64,000 nt of DNA. Origin: Heterodera schachtii. Taxonomy: Eukaryota > Nematoda > Chromadorea > Rhabditida > Heteroderidae. The translations under genes were made by a program, and so were the position numbers. Positions 59,251 to 64,000 of this stretch are shown one piece after another (within the stretch, counting starts at the first letter, position 1; each line of letters begins with the position of its first letter). The notes under the pieces are model-generated. The model did not search any database, was not told the origin of the DNA, and saw nothing but the letters and a program-made list of their open reading frames with translations. The stretch lies in contig SIJG01000015.1 of assembly GCA_023374025.1 (NCBI GenBank), forward strand, positions 2,153,759 through 2,217,758, in the 5' to 3' direction.

Positions 59251-61909
59251 ATTGCTTTTCACAGAGTCTAAATTATTTTCGATTGTGTTTTGATGTTCCC
59301 GTTTATTCAAATTTATTATGTAAATATTCTGCTATTTTTTAGCATTAACTAATAGATTCATAAATGTCTCGCTCCTCTTTGTTCTCTTCGTTTAATATTT
59401 ATTATAAATATACCTAAAAAATTACTGATTATTTTTTTCCATATTATTTTATGAGTTCTATATTTTTTTATTGGTGAAAAACATCATAATATCAATTATT
59501 ATGCTATAAAAATGTTAATTACACATTGCTTTTAATGGAAATTTCACGAACATCTTTCATTCCATAATTTATTATTAGCAGTTTTTTGTTTTATTTTCTC
59601 ACTCGATTCCAACTTAATTTTATTATGTCATAAATTTGAAATCTTTTTAAACTTAAGTTATGATCGTGAGGATCTCGATGAATTTAATTTATTACTAATT
59701 TTGAAAATTTATATTTAATTAAATCATTCATCTCGTGCTATTCCATCAGATTTCACATGCGATTGGCTATGAGTACTTTTCAAATTCTCGTAAATTAATG
59801 AATTAGTAGTGTTCATCTCTTTTTAAACTTGCGTCATACCATATAAATATTCCAACGGTAGTTCGTTTCTTTTTAAAATTAATTTTTGATTTTTTGAAAA
59901 TCTGACATTATTTACTTGTCCTCTTTGCGAAAATAGCTTTCCATTCCTTACTTCATCATGTATAAAGTTGCATTGAAATAATATATTTGGGATATGAAAT
60001 TTATTTATTTTTTATTATTAATATATTTTCTTCATTCCAGTTAAATTTTTGGCTGTTTATAAGTCATAGAAATATTTGTTTTTATTTTTAAACAAATCTT
60101 AATTATTTATTGTAGTTGATTTTTCCTGGCAATTACTTATTTTTCTGCTCTAAGTAAATTATTTTTTTAGTAATATTAATTGTTAGAAAGTAAATCTGAA
60201 TTACAAATTTACGATATGATAAATGACATGAGGATCCAGCCAGCAGCGCCATATTACGCTTGGGTTTGCGCTATTCTTATTTTTATTGTTAAATAATTTT
60301 CGAGAAGCTTGTTCTTTTAATCATTTTATTATTTTTCATATTTTATTACGTGTTTAGTTATTTGTTTTTACTTAAAGTTTTAAGTTTTCTCATTTAGACC
60401 ATTTAGAACACAACACATCATAATCCGTAAATTAAGCACAAAAATGAGATAAATAAGAGATAAATAAAATTAAAAAATAAATTTTCATGCAAAATTTCGA
60501 GTCTAGAAAATTTAATAATTAATAATCATTTTGCGCTCATTAAAATAATTTTATTTATAAATTATAATTTTCAAAGGTAGAAATTAATTAGGACTTCTAA
60601 ATTAATTTACAATAAATATTTTATTATATTTTTGTTATCTTTGAATTTTTGTTTATGCATTCACTTGCCAAGTAATATAGTACATGCGTTGGCCATTTTA
60701 AAAACATATATTTTTATTATTTAATATTTAAACAAAATTTAAAAGATTTTGAAAAAATTATATAAACGAATATAGCAGGTTTATTTTTTCCAAGTATCTG
60801 TCGTTTGACTTTATTTGTAATTTTAATAATTGTTAAATCTACAGAAAATTTTTTATACAAAATTATTTCCCTGATAGATTCCTAGTTTTTGTTCTGATAA
60901 TGTATTGGTCCTTGAGATTATTCCCTTTCAATTTCTTATAAATTATGTATTAAAATTAAATATTATTTATTTAAGATTATTAGTCTTCATTTTTCTCTTA
61001 AAAATACTCTTTTTTTTGAAGAAACCAGAACCTTGCATTTAATTTTTAAATTTTCGCTATAGTTAAAGAATCAGCTTTTGTGTAGTTTTTTTGATTAATG
61101 TTTGTTTTATTGTATTATTAAATTTGAAATAAATTTTTTCTGATACTTTGGGGTTTTTCCAGAATATTTGCATGTTATTAATTTTTTCAAATTTTTTTAA
61201 TGGTAATCAATGTAAAAGAATGCAATTGTCTTATTCTTTCCAATATATTTATTTAAAATGATTTTTGTTTGTTTTATCAATAAAAAATAATTATTATAGG
61301 TATATCAAATTAGTTGTTCAATAATTAGCTCTTATTTTGCTCCTCCAATGCTCCTCCTAATGAATCAGCAACATAATTTAACCAAAAAACGTAAATACTG
61401 TTGGTTTTTTCTTTAACATGCTTTTAATAAATGATAAATTTGTATAAATTGCTTGAACTTTATGTGTTTAAATGTGTTATTTATTTTTTTAATTAACCCT
61501 CCAGATCATTTATAATCTTTATTTTTGGAAATTTTTTATAATATTTTTTATAAAAAATTTTTAATTTTACTCTTAAATCTTAACTCTCTTTAGTTTATTT
61601 CCTATTTTTTTTTTAAAATATACAAGTGACAAAAAACACTTATCTCATAGCATATCTGATTTGCACTTCGTCGTGATTCAATTTTTTTCTTTTTCTTGAT
61701 TAATAATAAATGCTCGATTAAATTATCTTTTCAATAATTCATAAATTATAGTTTTGTTTATAAATATAGTTGTTGTAAATATTATATCAATAATCAAATA
61801 AATGTAATTTTTGCTAATCAACATAAAATCTCGAATGAAACAAACCGTATGAAGTCGAAGCAAACGTCCGTCACACGCCCGCAGGCCCAAAGCTATTTTC
61901 TAAATAACT
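59251..61909. other. T-rich sequence, nothing firm
   Basis: T-biased DNA. A GC-richer patch at 61850-61905 (TCCGTCACACGCCCGCAGG) precedes the inverted-repeat element and is not explained by any frame that stays open beyond about 25 codons. Confidence 0.3.
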
Positions 61910-62110
61910 CTGTTTCCGGACTGACGGCGAGGAGGTAGCAGAAAATCACAATACATTCTAGTATGTACAGTACACCCTTTCTAATTTTTATTTAAAACGC
62001 CTTTCCCAAGGGCAACGGGATGTGAAAACAATTAATCACCATTTGGGTCGTTCTACTTCTCAAAATCATTTCGCATATTCTACTAGCTCCTTGCTTGAGT
62101 CCGGAAACAG
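61910..62110. mobile_element. Small element with inverted ends CTGTTTCCGGACT
   Basis: CTGTTTCCGGACT at 61910-61922 and its exact inverse AGTCCGGAAACAG at 62098-62110 enclose about 200 bp of mixed composition. No clear target duplication is present. It could be a miniature transposon or a chance 13-bp inverted pair; perfect complementarity over 13 GC-containing bases in this AT-rich region favours the former. Confidence 0.45.
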
Positions 62111-62224
62111 TTATTTTTAAAATATTATTTTGTTTTTTCTTAAAATGGAATTAATGCTGGCTAAAGCAGTCGCAAATGTGTCTAATATGGATAAATTTTT
62201 GAATATTTTTTTTGTTTTAATAAA

Positions 62225-62555
62225 ATCCCAAAATGTCGGGTCCCCAAATTTCGGGTTCCCTAAGTGTAGGGTCCCCAAAAGTCGGGTCCCCAAATGTCGA
62301 GTTCCCCAAATATCGGATCTTCAAAAGACGTTCGGTCCACGAATGTCGGGTCCCCAAATGTCGGGTTCCCTAAGTGTCGGGTCCCCAAAACTCGGGTCCT
62401 CAAATGTCGAGTTCCCCAAATATCGGATCTCCAAAAGACGTTCGGTCCACGAATGTCGGGTCCCCAAAACTCGGGTCCCCAAATGTCGGAATCCCCAAAA
62501 GTCGTGTCCCCAAATGTCGGGTCCCCAAGTTGCAAATCCCCAAAAGTCGCACCAC
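62225..62555 (+). repeat. 15-bp minisatellite TCGGGTCCCCAAATG with 110-bp higher-order unit
   Basis: About 22 copies of a 15-16 bp word (TCGGGTCCCCAAATG, with variants such as GAGTTCCCCAAATA and GGTCCACGAATG). A block of seven words totalling 110 bp occurs twice, at about 62238-62347 and 62348-62457, including the irregular 18-bp word with GACGTTCGG. Because most words are 15 bp, all frames stay open on both strands and give five-residue repeats. The frames of 62-147 codons here are artefacts of the array. Confidence 0.9.
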
Positions 62556-62574
62556 GGTCTAAAATATTATTAAA

Positions 62575-62920
62575 ATTTATTAGTTTCAATATCATCTGTT
62601 TATATCTTTTGTATAATATTTTTTATATACATAATTGACATAATTTGATAGACATTGCATTTGATTTTTATTCTTTAATGTGTTATGTATGATAAGTTCA
62701 ACACATTGTGGTTTTTAAATCATGATCTCCCTTGGTGTAGATTCCGAAAGTTTTCATTTCGGCATTTTTTTTAATATTTTCATCATTTAAATTTTAAACC
62801 ATTTAAAAGGAAATGTTAATAACAGTTTTAAGGGTTCAAGCCAATTTCTAATTTTATATTGTTCTTTTATTTTTGACTACTCGTTTTAATTTATTTGGTC
62901 AATTTTAATTTTAATGGTTT
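62575..62920 (+). repeat. Diverged segmental repeat, copy 2
   Basis: Counterpart of 52700-53250, in the same order and orientation and starting directly after the minisatellite. Divergence is substantial, with small insertions. Confidence 0.65.
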
Positions 62921-62929
62921 CCTCATCGT

Positions 62930-63150
62930 ATTTTTAATTGCAATCCATTGTATAATTTTTTTATGCATTTTCTTAGATTGACCTTTTAAACTCTTCAGCC
63001 ATTATAGTGTCTATAACATAATTGGTTAATTACCGTTATTATTTACATTATATTATTGCATTTTAACAGACTGTATTTGATTATTATGAAAAACATTTCT
63101 TTTTGCTTTTTTTATCTTATAGCATTTATTGCTTTTTGACAAATAAAATA
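62930..63150 (+). repeat. Local tandem repeat, copy 1
   Basis: Shares TTTTCTTAGATTGACCTTTT then AAACTCTTCAGCCATTA, ATTGCATTTTAACAGA, and GATTATTATGAAAAACAT with 63256-63450, about 315 bp away and in the same orientation. Confidence 0.65.
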
Positions 63151-63255
63151 TTTTCCTTCTCGTGTCTACCTTCTTCTTGTTAATTCGCATCATTCGGCGC
63201 CACTGAATGCGTGTCTGAATATAATGGGAAATTGTTGCCCAATTATGTTATCGAA

Positions 63256-63450
63256 TACAAATTTTATTACAATATATGGTATAATTTTAATAATTTTCTT
63301 AGATTGACCTTTTAAACTCTTAGCCATTAAAGTGGCAATTTAACTTTATTATTTAAATTAAATCAATTCTTTTTTATCAGATTGCATATGATTATTATGA
63401 AAAACATAATTTTGTTTTTAATCGTTTAGCATTTAATTGCTTCTTTTTAA
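63256..63450 (+). repeat. Local tandem repeat, copy 2
   Basis: Second copy, with TTTTCTTAGATTGACCTTTT, TAGCCATTAAAGTG and GATTATTATGAAAAACAT. The spacer between the two copies (63151-63255) is not repeated. Confidence 0.65.
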
Positions 63451-64000
63451 ATGTAATTATTTTTTCTACCTTTTTAGTGGGTTTTCGTTTCAAATATTTT
63501 ACGATTTGTTTTATTACTTTTATTATATAATTTATACTGGCGCATTAGTTTTTCTCTAATTATTTAAATTTTTTGGTTTTTATTTAACCAATTTGTGACT
63601 AAATTTTGCTCCTACGATTGTGAAAATGAAGTAGCGATGTTTAATATTTATTCCATAGTTTAAAGGCATTTAGGTACTAATATTGTCTTGAATTTTGTAT
63701 TTGATTTGCTTTATAGATATTTTTGTATATTATACTTTTTTGGATAATATGATGTAAGTGCGGTTGTCCGGCTGTCCATACCTCACGACTTTTGGAGTAT
63801 TTACAAATCCAGATCTATTTACATTAATGTTTTTATTAACTTCTTTATATCAATGATAGAATAGATTTTTATTGAAATACCATCATTTTTTAAATAATTA
63901 ATTTAATATATATATTTTTTACTTCCGTATTTTATTCTTATATTCCATTTATTTTTTATTTGTAAGGTATGAAAATAATCTTTTAATCTTTCATCTATTT
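63451..64000. other. T-rich sequence, nothing recognised
   Basis: T-biased DNA to the end of the window. No supported feature. Confidence 0.4.

Noticed and set aside
61860..62110. Possible small-subunit rRNA fragment (GTCACACGCCCGC resembles the 3' end of 16S/18S RNA)
   Set aside because: Only a short similarity; the neighbouring sequence does not continue as rRNA and carries inverted ends instead.
62130..62638. Frames of 62-147 codons on both strands
   Set aside because: They arise from the 15-bp minisatellite, which keeps all frames open; the peptides are five-residue repeats.
1..64000. CRISPR arrays, bacterial operons or phage regions
   Set aside because: No regularly spaced identical repeats with unique spacers; introns and eukaryotic transposons show this is nuclear animal DNA.

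Overview
This window is very AT-rich eukaryotic DNA, almost certainly from a nematode. The evidence is an astacin metalloprotease of the nematode NAS layout (catalytic, EGF and CUB domains), short introns with AG acceptors rich in A/T, several GC-AG introns in one gene, and a nematode-style LINE whose endonuclease begins with an INARS motif. The extreme AT content and frequent GC donors suggest a plant-parasitic tylenchid such as a Meloidogyne (root-knot) species. That last step is inference.

Layout. 1-29.5 kb is A-rich on the + strand and holds mostly mobile elements plus possible tiny + strand exons. The elements are hAT-type elements with 8-bp target duplications (1.1-2.0, 11.9-12.8, 23.9-24.5, 27.1-27.4 kb; one-sided relatives at 5.5 and 26.6 kb), a decayed LINE (6.5-7.3 kb) abutting an inverted repeat that carries tRNA-like promoter boxes (7.3-8.15 kb), a 1,129-bp tandem duplication (9.0-11.3 kb), and two long fold-back elements (17.5-18.2 and 20.2-21.2 kb). 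29.6-30.0 kb (-) encodes a cysteine/histidine domain like the tail of domesticated or transposon integrases. 30.6-38.7 kb flips to T-rich, with possible minus-strand micro-exons. 38.7-47 kb is A-rich again: a 1.1-kb hAT element splits a small minus-strand coding fragment at 39.8-40.9 kb, and a + strand gene pair lies at 45.05-46.87 kb, the second gene encoding an RRM-like protein with one in-frame stop. 47.5-64 kb is T-rich and contains the best gene of the window, the minus-strand astacin protease at 55.1-57.65 kb, with further possible minus-strand exons around it, then a 15-bp minisatellite at 62.2-62.56 kb and diverged segmental repeats.

Two patterns run through the window. First, the hAT-type and fold-back elements have a conserved or palindromic core but end in short tandem words that differ from copy to copy and are matched, inverted, at the two ends. 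Second, the A/T strand skew switches in blocks, and the best genes lie on the locally A-rich strand. Many gene calls here are single candidate exons read by eye; they are scored low and need transcript evidence. No rRNA gene, intact tRNA, CRISPR array or bacterial operon was seen.
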